DNA from: an uncultured Parolsenella sp.
GTDB lineage: Bacteria; Actinomycetota; Coriobacteriia; Coriobacteriales; Atopobiaceae
Assembly: GCF_934660935.1 (NCBI RefSeq)
Contig: NZ_CAKUIH010000006.1
Location: 1-64,000, forward strand
DNA: 64,000 nt
Direction of reading: 5' to 3'
Below the pieces are notes generated by a model. The model was not told the origin of the DNA. It made no database searches and saw only the letters and a list, made by a program, of their open reading frames with translations. A program made the translations under genes and the position numbers. This document shows, piece after piece, positions 15,167 through 23,381 of this stretch (its first letter is position 1; the number at the start of each line of letters is the position of its first letter).

Positions 15167-15622
15167 ATGGCCGGTATGGAGGACATGCTCAAGCGTGAGA
15201 ACGTGCAGATCATCGAGAAGGTCTCTGACTGGGAGGAGTCCGTCCACGTCGCGGTTCAGCCGCTCGTCGACCAGGGCTACGTCAAGAGCGATTACATCGA
15301 CGGCATCATCTCGAACGCTAAGGAGTTCGGCCCCTACTTCGTCATCTGCCCCGATCTCGCCCTTCTTCACGCTCGTCCCGAGCAGGGCGTCATCAAGCAG
15401 CAGCTCGCCGTTACCGTTCTTCGCGAGCCAGTGCGCTTCAAGGAGGAGGGCCCGGATGTCCGCCTTCTCGTGACGCTCGCCGCCGAGGATGCTGACTCTC
15501 ACATTGAGGTCATGCGCTCGCTCGCCGTTATGTTCAGTGATCCCGCCAACATCACCAAGATTGCCGAGGCCAAGGACGCGGATGAGGTTTACGCCGATTT
15601 CGTCGCCCCTGCCGAGGCGTAA
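15167..15622 (+). CDS. PTS IIA component, mannitol/fructose (UlaC-like) type
   Basis: A 151-residue cytosolic EIIA of the PTS EIIA type-2 family. The active histidine is in CPDLALLHARPEQGV (H68). ATG 15167 follows AGAAAGGGG; ATG 15176 is a near alternative. It lies first in an operon IIA-IIC-IIB-deoC, where the IIC is of the ascorbate (UlaA/SgaT) family. Confidence 0.92.
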   Translation: MAGMEDMLKRENVQIIEKVSDWEESVHVAVQPLVDQGYVKSDYIDGIISNAKEFGPYFVICPDLALLHARPEQGVIKQQLAVTVLREPVRFKEEGPDVRLLVTLAAEDADSHIEVMRSLAVMFSDPANITKIAEAKDADEVYADFVAPAEA

Positions 15623-15714
15623 CTTTTTGATATTGGCGATCGCGCCGCGCGGAGTGTCCGCAGCCACAAAACGCGGCATTTGTAGGAGTAATTTGGAAGG
15701 AAAGGAAGGGAAGA

Positions 15715-17136
15715 ATGGCTGTTATTAACTTTATCGTCAGCATTCTGACCGAGCCGGCACTGCTAGTCGGCCTCCTCGCACTCCTCGGTCTCGCTCTCCA
15801 GGGCAAGGCCATGGAGGATATTGTTATGGGCACCGTGAAGACCGTTGTCGGCTTCCTCGTGCTCACTGCTGGTTCTAGCTACCTGCAGTCCGGCTCCCTG
15901 CTCGCCTTTGGCGAGCTGTTCAACTACGCCTTCCACATGCAGGGCGTCGTCCCGAACAACGAGGCCGTCGTTTCCATGGCTCTCACCCAGTTCGGCTCTG
16001 ACTCCGCTCTGATCATGTGCGTTGGCATGGCCCTGAACATCGTGCTTGCTCGCTTCTCCCGCATGCACTATATCTTCCTCACTGGTCACCACACGCTGTA
16101 CATGGCCTGCATGCTCGCCGTCGTGCTCAGCATCGGTGGCCTCGAGGGCCCGATGCTCATCATCGGCGGTGGCTGCGTCCTCGCTATGATCATGGTTCTC
16201 TCGCCGGCTTACTGCCAGCCCACCTTCCGCAAGGTGACTGGCGCTGGTGACGCCGTGGGCTTCGGTCACTTCGGTGGCATCGGCTACGCCATCGCCGGCC
16301 AGGTCGGCAAGCTCTTCAAGGGCGGCAAGTCCACTGAGGACATCAACTTCCCGAAGCGCCTCATCTTCCTGCGCGACACCACCGTCGCCATCTCCATCAC
16401 GATGATGCTCTTCTTCCTCATCGTGACCGGCGTTGCCGTTGCCAACGGCATCCTCGACGCTGACCCGACGCAGTTCTCCAACCTCAACGTTCTCCTGAAC
16501 GTTGGCACCGAGACCACGACCAACTGGATTGTCTGGGCCCTCGAGTCCGGCATGGCCTTCGCTGGTGGCGTCTACATCGTTCTTTCCGGCGTCCGTCTGA
16601 TCGTCGGCGAGATCGTCCCCGCCTTCAAGGGCATCTCCGAGAAGCTCGTCCCTGGCGCCATCCCCGCCATCGACTGCCCGGTCTGCTTCCCGTACGCTCC
16701 TAACGCGGTCATCATCGGCTTCCTCGTCTCCTTCCTTGGTGGCATCCTGGGCCTCTTCATCCTTATGGCCATCGACGCCAACCTCGCTCCTGTTGCCCTG
16801 ATTCTCCCCGGCGTTGTCCCGCACTTCTTCTGCGGCGCTTCCGCTGGTGTCTTCGGCAACGCTGAGGGCGGCCTCAAGGGCTGCGTCGCCGGCGCCTTCG
16901 TCCACGGCCTGCTCATCACCTTCCTGCCTGCCATCTGCATGCCCGTCTTCACGGCTCTGGGCTTCACCTCCGCTACCTTCTCTGACGCCGACTTCTCCTG
17001 GCTCGGCATCGTGTTTGGTAACCTCGCCCAGGCCACCCCTGGCATGCCGCTGTTCGTCATCTGCCTCCTTTGCTTCGTTGTGCCGATCGTTTACAACTTC
17101 GTCGCCCCGAAGCCCAAGGCTGCTGCTGCCGAGTAG
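15715..17136 (+). CDS. PTS ascorbate-family (UlaA/SgaT-like) IIC permease
   Basis: A 473-residue membrane permease with about eleven helices. Landmarks of the UlaA family are GLALQGKAMEDIVMGTVKT near the start, GFLVLTAGSS, the HYIFLTGHH region, FPYAPNAVIIGF and LPGVVPHFFCGASAG. A GGAAGGAAAGGAAGGGAAG purine tract precedes the ATG. Family members transport L-ascorbate or other sugars. The absence of ula catabolic genes (ulaD/E/F/G) and the presence of deoC downstream argue for a different substrate here. Confidence 0.93.
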   Translation: MAVINFIVSILTEPALLVGLLALLGLALQGKAMEDIVMGTVKTVVGFLVLTAGSSYLQSGSLLAFGELFNYAFHMQGVVPNNEAVVSMALTQFGSDSALIMCVGMALNIVLARFSRMHYIFLTGHHTLYMACMLAVVLSIGGLEGPMLIIGGGCVLAMIMVLSPAYCQPTFRKVTGAGDAVGFGHFGGIGYAIAGQVGKLFKGGKSTEDINFPKRLIFLRDTTVAISITMMLFFLIVTGVAVANGILDADPTQFSNLNVLLNVGTETTTNWIVWALESGMAFAGGVYIVLSGVRLIVGEIVPAFKGISEKLVPGAIPAIDCPVCFPYAPNAVIIGFLVSFLGGILGLFILMAIDANLAPVALILPGVVPHFFCGASAGVFGNAEGGLKGCVAGAFVHGLLITFLPAICMPVFTALGFTSATFSDADFSWLGIVFGNLAQATPGMPLFVICLLCFVVPIVYNFVAPKPKAAAAE

Positions 17137-17218
17137 CATCTGCTGCGGAGGGTTAACGACCAACATGGCGTTCTAGCTCGTGTTATCCGTCTAACCCTTT
17201 AATAGTGTCACTTACCGG

Positions 17219-17252
17219 TTGCGGGGTCGGGGCTGCGGCTTCGGCCCCGCAA
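17219..17252. terminator. Intercistronic hairpin between PTS IIC and IIB genes
   Basis: TTGCGGGG pairs with CCCCGCAA around a GC-rich loop. No T-run follows, so it is likely an RNA-processing or stabilising structure that separates the IIC and IIB messages. Confidence 0.6.
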
Positions 17253-17339
17253 TTGGGTAATATCTGATATGCGCGGGCATCCGCGTACCGCCAACAAGCG
17301 GTTGGCCTTCCGGTCAATCGCGATATGAAAAGAGGAAAC

Positions 17340-17624
17340 ATGGAAGTCCGCAGCATTATGTGCGCTTGTGGCTCTGGCCTTGGCTCCAGCCTTATGGTCC
17401 AGATGAACATCGAGAGCGTCCTCAAGGAGCTCGGCAAGAGCGACGTCACCGTCGGTCACACCACCACCTCTGACGTTACGCCCGAGATGGCTGACCTCTT
17501 CGTCGTCGGCCGCGATCTCGCCGACTTCATCAAGGGTGTTCCTGATGAGCGCAAGGTCGTTCTCACCAACATCGTTGACAAGAACGAGCTCAAGGAGAAG
17601 CTGGTCGCTGCTCTCGAGCAGTAG
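17340..17624 (+). CDS. PTS IIB component, ascorbate/galactitol-like (UlaB type)
   Basis: A 94-residue small cytosolic IIB. The phosphorylated cysteine is in MCACGSGLGSSLM (C10). Start ATG 17340 has AGAGGAAAC just upstream; ATG 17325 is less well placed. It completes the IIA-IIC-IIB set of this PTS, with 203 bases between IIC and IIB. Confidence 0.92.
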   Translation: MEVRSIMCACGSGLGSSLMVQMNIESVLKELGKSDVTVGHTTTSDVTPEMADLFVVGRDLADFIKGVPDERKVVLTNIVDKNELKEKLVAALEQ

Positions 17625-17632
17625 GCATCTCC

Positions 17633-17666
17633 GCGCCCCACGGGCGCACACCATCAGATTTGATGG
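17633..17666. promoter_or_regulatory. Small hairpin and CCATCA-N4-TGATGG inverted repeat before deoC
   Basis: GCGCCC-CAC-GGGCGC at 17633-17647 is followed by CCATCA-GATT-TGATGG at 17651-17666. The 287-base gap to deoC holds nothing else obvious. The second palindrome could be an operator or part of a weak terminator, and deoC may have its own promoter. Confidence 0.4.
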
Positions 17667-17911
17667 AATCCTTTCCAGAGGAACGGGCCCGGTGCTGTCG
17701 CGTGGCGAAAGCTGGCGGCAGCCCGGGTCTTTCATTTGAACGTTGCTCTGGAGAGTTTTGTGTCATTTCCGGGTGTGACCCGCCCGCTCTATGCGCGCCC
17801 CCTGTTAATCTCCAGCAAACCAAACCAGACTTGCCTTTGAAGCAGGGTGCACCTTTGGCGTGTCCCGCTTTGTAGGCAGGGCGCCTGCGGGCGCTAAGCA
17901 AGGGAGGAACC

Positions 17912-18556
17912 ATGGAACTTAACCGCATGATTGATCACACGCTGCTGAAGGCCAACGCCACGCGCGCTCAGATCGAGAAGCTCTGCGACGAGGCCCTCGA
18001 ATACAACTTCGCCTCCGTCTGTGTGAACACCTGCTGGGTGCCCCTGGCGCACGAGAAGCTGGCTGGCAGCGAGGTCAAGACGTGCTGCGTCGTCGGCTTC
18101 CCCCTGGGTGCCATGCTGACTGAGGCCAAGGCCGCCGAGACCCGCCTTGCCGTTGAGGCCGGTGCTGACGAGGTCGACATGGTCATCAACATCGGCTGGC
18201 TGCTTGATGGCGAGTATGACGCCGTTCGCGATGACATCGCGGCTGTCGTGAAGGCTGCTGACGGTAAGTGCGTGAAGGTCATCATCGAGGCCTGCCTGCT
18301 TACGGATGAGCAGAAGGCCAAGGCTTGCGAGCTCTCCGTCGAGGCCGGTGCGACCTTCGTGAAGACGAGCACGGGCTTCTCCACCGGCGGCGCTACCGTG
18401 GCCGATGTCGCCCTCATGCGCAAGACCGTGGGCGACCGCTGTCTGGTTAAGGCCGCTGGCGGCATTCACACCGCCGATGAGGCCCGTGCCATGGTCGAGG
18501 CCGGCGCCGACCGCCTCGGTTGCAGCGCCGGAATCCAGATCATGGCCGGCTGCTAA
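17912..18556 (+). CDS. deoC: Deoxyribose-phosphate aldolase (second paralogue)
   Basis: A 214-residue canonical DeoC. IDHTLLKANAT opens the protein, the Schiff-base lysine is in FVKTSTGFSTGGAT (K151), and the second active lysine is in LVKAAGGI (K180). GGGAGGAACC precedes the ATG. It lies downstream of the ascorbate-type PTS in the same direction, suggesting that the imported sugar ends as a DeoC substrate (a 2-deoxy or similar aldol phosphate). It is followed by a very stable hairpin. It differs clearly from the 1703-2434 enzyme. Confidence 0.95.
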   Translation: MELNRMIDHTLLKANATRAQIEKLCDEALEYNFASVCVNTCWVPLAHEKLAGSEVKTCCVVGFPLGAMLTEAKAAETRLAVEAGADEVDMVINIGWLLDGEYDAVRDDIAAVVKAADGKCVKVIIEACLLTDEQKAKACELSVEAGATFVKTSTGFSTGGATVADVALMRKTVGDRCLVKAAGGIHTADEARAMVEAGADRLGCSAGIQIMAGC

Positions 18557-18567
18557 CGGATCCCAAG

Positions 18568-18653
18568 CCGAAAGGGTGGGGGAGGGCCTCGGGGCATACT
18601 TGCGCGCTTTGCGCGCTGCGAAAATGCCCCTCAACCCTCCCCCACCCTTTCGG
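18568..18653 (+). terminator. Very stable hairpin terminator after deoC
   Basis: The 19-base arms at 18568-18586 and 18635-18653 are perfect complements (CCGAAAGGGTGG... and its complement). Nested inside are GGGGCAT/ATGCCCC and GCGCGC/GCGCGC arms. There is no clear T-run, but its position right after the stop and its stability point to termination or 3'-end protection. Confidence 0.8.
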
Positions 18654-18769
18654 CGGTCGTTAGAGCGCTTTCATTCGCTTCTTTAGAGCGGGCAGGGGAA
18701 ATGCCTCTCAACCTTCCCCTCGCCCCGCCGCGATCGTTGCAGCGCTTCCATTCGCTTCTTTAGTGCGGG
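18618..18769. repeat. Degenerate tandem duplication, period 77 bp
   Basis: The right half of the deoC terminator plus flank (AAATGCCCCTCAACC at 18622, GCGCTTTCATTCGCTTCTTT at 18665) recurs 77 bases later (AAATGCCTCTCAACC at 18699, GCGCTTCCATTCGCTTCTTT at 18742). The second copy has lost its left hairpin arm. Confidence 0.8.
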
Positions 18770-18808
18770 TTTAAGAAGAAGCTAAGGGAAACGTGTCGAC
18801 AACGTAGA

Positions 18809-18888
18809 GGAAGGGCCCCATCCCATTGAGGAGCATTTTTCGAGCGCCAAAGGCGCGAGAATGCGACGAAATGGGATGGGGCCCTTCC
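18809..18888 (-). terminator. Very stable hairpin terminator after lemA
   Basis: The 19-base perfect arms 18809-18827 and 18870-18888 (GGAAGGGCCCCATCCCATT and complement) enclose a GCAT/ATGC, GCGCC-AAA-GGCGC cap. It is placed just after the minus-strand lemA stop and faces the deoC terminator. Confidence 0.8.
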
Positions 18889-18907
18889 GGCTTGTGCGTA
18901 AGCGAGA

Positions 18908-19453
18908 CTAGAACTGCACCCGGGGTGCGGTGGCGTCGGCCTCGGAAATCTCGAAACCCTTCCTGGGCATGCGGCCGCCGGCGAAGAGGGTGCCGGGGAA
19001 GGTCTGGATGGCGTTGTTGAACATGAGGACGCAGTCGTTATAGCTCTGGCGAGCGTAGACGATCTTGTTCTCGGTCTCCTCAAGCTGCGCCTGGAGCTGC
19101 TGGAAGTTGACGTTGGCCTTCAGGTCAGGGTAGCTCTCGGAGAGGGCGAAGAGCTGGCGGAGGGCGCCGGTGAGCTGGTTGTCGGCAGCCATGACATCCT
19201 CGGGCGTGCTGGCGGTGGTCACGCCGTTGCGGGCGGCGATGACGGCCTCGAGCGTGCCGGACTCGTGCGAAGCGTAGCCCTTGACGGTCTCGACGAGGTT
19301 GGGAATGAGGTCACCGCGGCGCTTGAGCTGGGCGTTAATCTGATCCCAGGCGTTATCGCAGCGGTTGGAGGCACGGACGATGTCGTTGCTGATCTTGATG
19401 CAGAACGCGACGACGGCAATCGCGATAACGGCGATGACAATAATTGCGGGCAT
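18908..19453 (-). CDS. lemA: LemA-family membrane-anchored protein
   Basis: A 181-residue protein with one N-terminal membrane helix (residues 2-20) and a long helical outer domain. VRASNRCDNAWDQINAQLKR, then GDLIPNLVETVKGYA and NFQQLQAQLEETENKI are the hallmark of LemA. ATG 19453 follows AAGGAGATTGCC; the longer in-frame extension runs through the tRNA-Ser gene and is not real. Function is poorly known in the family. It often accompanies membrane proteins with DUF2207 or TPM domains, and one DUF2207 protein is encoded elsewhere in this window (56079). Confidence 0.93.
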   Translation of the reverse strand: MPAIIVIAVIAIAVVAFCIKISNDIVRASNRCDNAWDQINAQLKRRGDLIPNLVETVKGYASHESGTLEAVIAARNGVTTASTPEDVMAADNQLTGALRQLFALSESYPDLKANVNFQQLQAQLEETENKIVYARQSYNDCVLMFNNAIQTFPGTLFAGGRMPRKGFEISEADATAPRVQF

Positions 19454-19594
19454 GGCAATCTCCTTGCGGTAATGCCGCTTCCTGCGGCGCTTGGTAGGAA
19501 GTATACCCAGGCCTCGCGCCATCCGATGTCCCTCTCGGCCTAATAGAAAAGCGGAACAGCGACCTTGTGATCGCTGCCCCGCTTGCTCGTCAAA

Positions 19595-19685
19595 TGGCGG
19601 AGGAGGAGAGATTCGAACTCTCGAGACGGACGAGCCGCCCAACGGTTTTCAAGACCGCCGCATTCAACCGCTCTGCCACTCCTCC
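19595..19685 (-). tRNA. tRNA-Ser (anticodon TGA)
   Basis: On the minus strand it begins GGAGGAGTGGCAGAGCGGTT and pairs with CTCCTCC at the 3' end, followed by discriminator G and an encoded CCA. The anticodon loop CTTGAAA gives TGA. The long variable arm is typical of serine tRNA, as is the length of 88 bases plus CCA. The T arm GAGAG-TTCGAAT-CTCTC is intact. Confidence 0.97.
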
Positions 19686-19823
19686 GGGCAGAAGAACATT
19701 CTACCGAACCCGCGCGCTTCGTGTTGCGCGCAATGCTGGCCGAGAGGCGTCGATGGGGCCAAGCGGTATTGCGAGATGCCGCAACCGAAATGCTCTCGCT
19801 ATTCGTGGCCTACGGCGATGCCC

Positions 19824-20183
19824 CTAGTACTCGGGGTTCGGGTCCTCGATCTTGTCGACCTCCTGGAAGGGGGCGAGAGTGGAGACCATCTTGATGGGCT
19901 CGTCATACGGATTGTTCACGAAGTGGACCTCGCCCGGGCCAATGTGAATGAAGTCTCCGGCGGATAGCGTGTGCACGACGCCGTCGACCACGATGTCGAC
20001 CTTGCCCTCGAGGATGAAGAAGTTCTCCTCCATGATGTTGTGGTGGTGGGCCTGGAAGTTCTGGTGGGGCTGGAACTGTACCAGCGCGTAGTTCATGCGC
20101 GGGCCCTTCATGAGATACTTAGGGCCAGAATCACCGAAGCGGTACTCGAAGTCGTTCTCGTTGACGACGAAGGTCTCTGCCAT
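19824..20183 (-). CDS. Single-domain cupin protein
   Basis: A 119-residue cupin barrel. The metal-binding set is H46/H48 with E52 or E53 in QAHHHNIMEENFFILEG, and H87 in PGEVHFVNN. The fold commonly binds a metal and isomerises, oxidises or senses small molecules. RBS AAAAGGAGCAAAAC precedes the ATG. It follows lsrK on the same strand after a 163-base gap. Because no lsrG gene is visible here, it is a candidate for an added AI-2-phosphate processing step, but that rests only on position. Confidence 0.88.
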   Translation of the reverse strand: MAETFVVNENDFEYRFGDSGPKYLMKGPRMNYALVQFQPHQNFQAHHHNIMEENFFILEGKVDIVVDGVVHTLSAGDFIHIGPGEVHFVNNPYDEPIKMVSTLAPFQEVDKIEDPNPEY

Positions 20184-20346
20184 GTTTTGCTCCTTTTACT
20201 CGCCCAGGTTTGGGCGTGCGGACTGGGACTAATTGATACGCGAGCGCGCGGCCGGACTGCTGGCGTGCAAACGCTCGCGCCTGCCTGATGGGCGGATCGG
20301 CGCCGCGGTGACGCACGACTGTGAGCCACCGCGGCGTGCGAGGACG

Positions 20347-21909
20347 TTACAGGCCGGGCGCGCGCCACATGCTCTTGGTCACGCCGGCCTCGCTCAGCGC
20401 AAACTGCGCCTTGTAGACCTCACGCCACGTCTTGTAGAGCTCCTCGTAGACGGCGGCGTTCTCGGGGTTGGGCTCGAAGGTGCGCTCGAACTTGACGACC
20501 TGCTTGGCGCCCTCGGAGACGCTCGGGTAGATGCCCACGCCGGTGCCGGCGATGATGGCGGCGCCAAGGGCGGTGGCCTCCTTCACCACGGGGACCTTGA
20601 CCGTCTTGCCTGTGACGTCGGCGACGATCTGGCTCCAGAGCGGGCTCTTGGAGGCGCCACCGGCGAACATGAGCTCGTCGGGCTCGTTGCCCGTGGCCTC
20701 GCGGACGAGGTCGATGTGACCGCGAACAAGCAGCGCCGTGTTCTCGAGGATGGCACGGTAGAAGGTGTACTTGTTGAACTTCTCCGGCTCGAGCTCGAAG
20801 TTGGTGAAGGTGGGCGAGGAGTGCGTCCAGTGGATGTAGTTCATGACGTCGCTGAAGCAGCAGAGCATGCCGTAGGAGCCCGCGGGGATCTTCTCGGCGT
20901 GCTCGTTCATGACGTCATAGACATCGCGGCCCTCGGCCTTGGCCTGTTCCTTCTCCGCCTGGCAGAAGCCATCGCGGAACCAGCGCATGACGAGGCCCGG
21001 CTTGAAGGCGAGTGCCTCGTACTGCCAGACGCCCGGGGTGGCGTGGCAGTTTACGCGCACGCGGCACTGCGGGTCGGTGGCGGCGTTGTCGGTGTTGAAC
21101 TCGTACTGCCAGAAGCTGCCGCCAAAGACGCCGGCCTGGTTGGGGAGACAGGCACCCACGCCGATCATGCCAAGCTGGCAGTCGCCGCCGCCAACGATGA
21201 CGGGCGTGCCCTCGGCAAGGCCGGTGTCAGCGGCGCCCTTGGCGTTGACGTGGCCGGCGAGCTCGCCGCTCTCCTTGACTGCGCCGAAGATGTCGGTGCG
21301 CAGGCCACAGCGCTCGGCGATGGTCGGGTCCCAGTTGCGGGTCTCGAGGCTCATGATGCCGGTGGTCGAGCCGTTGGAGGGCTCGACGGCCAGCTCGCCG
21401 GTGAGCTTGTAGATGAGCCAGTCGTTGAACATGCCGATGCGGGCGGTCTTCTCATAGACCTCGGGCATCTTGTTCTTGACCCACAGCAGGCGCGGGAGGG
21501 CGCCGAGGGCGTAGGTCTGGCCGCTCTCGCGGTAGAGCTCCGCCTCAAGCTCCGGGTTCATGGCGATGAGTTCGCCCACCTCGTCGTTTGAGCGGGCGTC
21601 GACGTTGGCGCAAGCCCAAATCTCGTTGCCCTCCTCGTCATAGAGGAGGATGCCCTCGCGCATGCAGGTGGTCGAGACGGCGGCGATGTCTGAGGCGTCG
21701 ATGCCCGTCTCGGCGAGAACCTCGCTCACACAGGTGCGGGCGAGATCCCAGTTGGTGACCCAGTCGAAGTCCATGCTGCCAGGCCAACGGGGATCCTCGT
21801 TGTGGGTCCACTCCTTCTGGACGCAGCCCACCTGGTCGCCTTCGGTGGAGAAGATGACAGCGCGCACGCTGCCGGTTCCCGCGTCCATTGCCATCAGGTA
21901 CTTTGCCAT
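20347..21909 (-). CDS. lsrK: Autoinducer-2 kinase
   Basis: A 520-residue FGGY-family kinase that phosphorylates the AI-2 precursor DPD in the cytosol, trapping the signal and creating the LsrR inducer. It opens YLMAMDAGTGSVRAVIF and continues with IWACANVDAR and MRWFRDGFC. It ends SMWRAPGL, as LsrK proteins do. The catalytic-base region is VGGGDCQLG. ATG 21909 is taken because AGGAG lies nine bases upstream; ATG 21918 abuts that site. It is cotranscribed with lsrR, 12 bases apart. Confidence 0.93.
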   Translation of the reverse strand: MAKYLMAMDAGTGSVRAVIFSTEGDQVGCVQKEWTHNEDPRWPGSMDFDWVTNWDLARTCVSEVLAETGIDASDIAAVSTTCMREGILLYDEEGNEIWACANVDARSNDEVGELIAMNPELEAELYRESGQTYALGALPRLLWVKNKMPEVYEKTARIGMFNDWLIYKLTGELAVEPSNGSTTGIMSLETRNWDPTIAERCGLRTDIFGAVKESGELAGHVNAKGAADTGLAEGTPVIVGGGDCQLGMIGVGACLPNQAGVFGGSFWQYEFNTDNAATDPQCRVRVNCHATPGVWQYEALAFKPGLVMRWFRDGFCQAEKEQAKAEGRDVYDVMNEHAEKIPAGSYGMLCCFSDVMNYIHWTHSSPTFTNFELEPEKFNKYTFYRAILENTALLVRGHIDLVREATGNEPDELMFAGGASKSPLWSQIVADVTGKTVKVPVVKEATALGAAIIAGTGVGIYPSVSEGAKQVVKFERTFEPNPENAAVYEELYKTWREVYKAQFALSEAGVTKSMWRAPGL

Positions 21910-21921
21910 GGCGTACATCTC

Positions 21922-22848
21922 CTAGCTCTTGGTCGAATACTCGAGGAGTTCCTTTGCCGTTTGTTCGTCCGTAACGAGGACGTTGAAATAGCCGTGCGTG
22001 AGGGCCGCGTGCATGGCGGGCACCTTTACGGAGCCTCCCGCCGCGCCGATGACGTTGCGCATGCTCTGGAGCTTGTCGAGGCTCGAGCTGACGATGCGGT
22101 CCTCGATGGAGGTGCCAACGGGGTTGCCGCCGGCGTCGATGAAGTGGTTGAGGATGTCTCCCACGGCGCCCTGCATCTTGAGCAGCGCGAAATCCGTCTT
22201 GGAGAGGATGCCGTTGCGGATGATCGTGGCGTCCTCGTCCATGCTTCCCACGCCCACGACGGTCATGTCCGCATGGGAAGTCATGCGGAAGACATCCTGG
22301 ATCGCCGGCTCCTTGAGGAGCTGGTCCCTGAGATCCGCGGAGGAGAGGATCAGGGGAGAGGGCACGAGGTAGAGGTGCATCGCGAAGACATCGGAGCTCA
22401 CCTTGGGAAGGTAGTAGCTCACGCCGCCCGTAAGGCTCGCGACATTGATGTCGAATCGGCGGTTCGAGGCGAGGTTGTCGAGGATGAGTCCCGTCATGTC
22501 GCCATAGCCGATGTTGAGGAAGCCGTCCGCGCGAAGGTGATCTGCAATATAGACGGAGGCCGCCTGGGCGATGCTCTGCGTGAGGTCTGCCGCGTGCGCC
22601 GGCGTGGGCACGACGAAGGCGTCGTCGAGGTGGAAATAGCCGATGAGAGCGCGCTCGACCTCCATGCGCATGCGGTCATCGTCGCGGAAGAGGAAGCGGA
22701 TGACCCCGGTGGCGCGCGCCTCGTCGAGAAGGCGAATGACCTTGGCCCTGCTCACGCCCAAGAGCTGAGAAATCTGCTGCTGGGTGTAGTTCTCCATGTA
22801 GTAGTACCAGGTTGCCTTGAGCATCAGCTGGTAGTCCGCATCGGCCAT
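21922..22848 (-). CDS. lsrR: LsrR-type (SorC family) transcriptional regulator
   Basis: A 308-residue repressor. The N-terminal helix-turn-helix is YTQQQISQLLGVSRAKVIRLL, and a SorC sugar-binding domain follows (GYGDMTG and VGSMDEDATI). Its position beside lsrK and divergent from lsrACDBF supports the role: it would release DNA on binding phospho-AI-2. ATG 22848 has GGAAGGGGG upstream; the longer frame to 22917 is less likely. Length matches LsrR (about 315 residues). Confidence 0.9.
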   Translation of the reverse strand: MADADYQLMLKATWYYYMENYTQQQISQLLGVSRAKVIRLLDEARATGVIRFLFRDDDRMRMEVERALIGYFHLDDAFVVPTPAHAADLTQSIAQAASVYIADHLRADGFLNIGYGDMTGLILDNLASNRRFDINVASLTGGVSYYLPKVSSDVFAMHLYLVPSPLILSSADLRDQLLKEPAIQDVFRMTSHADMTVVGVGSMDEDATIIRNGILSKTDFALLKMQGAVGDILNHFIDAGGNPVGTSIEDRIVSSSLDKLQSMRNVIGAAGGSVKVPAMHAALTHGYFNVLVTDEQTAKELLEYSTKS

Positions 22849-23381
22849 GTGCCGCCCCCTTCCTCGTGCGCGCCTCTCTGTCGCATGGCCATTCCAGTGC
22901 CGCGCGACCGCTTTCATGTGGGGCTCTGAATGAACCCTTAAAAGCGAACAAATGTCGAAGCGACCAACAAAAGTACACTTTTGCTATACCCCTCACATAA
23001 GGGAGAGTCAATCGAATGCGATGGTAATTCCCGCGAGAGGTCTGAACTCCTAGGCGAACAGCACCAATGGGATGTCAGCGCGTTAATAATCGCATTTATA
23101 TGGGGTGTAATCCGCATGAAACAAAGCTGCTGCGTGAGATGCAAATCTGTCCGCAATATGTTGGGCCTGGTTGGTGGGCCGCCACAAGCCTGTTATGGCG
23201 ACACTTGATTGCTTACAATTCTGGACAATCGTCCACCTCGTGAGCAAATTACCGTTCGTTGGCCAATTCCTACCGTTCGGTCTCCACGTCATTTGGCGGG
23301 CGGACTCGAATGGATACCGTCTTAGGCGTATCGAAATATTTCGTTGCTGACTGTGTCATTTGTCCAAGGGGAGGGAATCGA
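22849..23381. promoter_or_regulatory. Divergent lsrRK / lsrACDBF promoter region
   Basis: This 533-base AT-rich region contains no gene. Candidate control elements are GCGAACAAATGTCG near 22944, AAAAGTACACTTTT near 22969, the perfect inverted repeat TGGAC-AATC-GTCCA at 23222-23235, and phased direct repeats TACCGTTCG at 23250 and 23271. A possible -10 TACAAT is at 23214-23219. Confidence 0.6.
23222..23279. promoter_or_regulatory. Operator candidates: TGGAC-N4-GTCCA and phased TACCGTTCG pair
   Basis: The inverted repeat (23222-23235) lies 14 bases before the first of two direct TACCGTTCG repeats that start 21 bases apart. All are 100-160 bases before the lsrA start. They are candidates for LsrR or another regulator; binding is not shown. 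Confidence 0.45.

Larger units (their letters stand above)
18557..18907. other. Hairpin-rich intergenic block between convergent deoC and lemA
   Basis: This 351-base stretch without a gene holds a 19-bp-stem hairpin (18568-18653), a degenerate 77-bp-period duplication (about 18618-18769) and a second 19-bp-stem hairpin (18809-18888). The two hairpins share a related apical sequence. Confidence 0.8.

Noticed and set aside
18908..19642. Longer lemA frame extending to 19642
   Set aside because: The extension runs through the tRNA-Ser gene; ATG 19453 has a good ribosome site and begins directly at the membrane helix.
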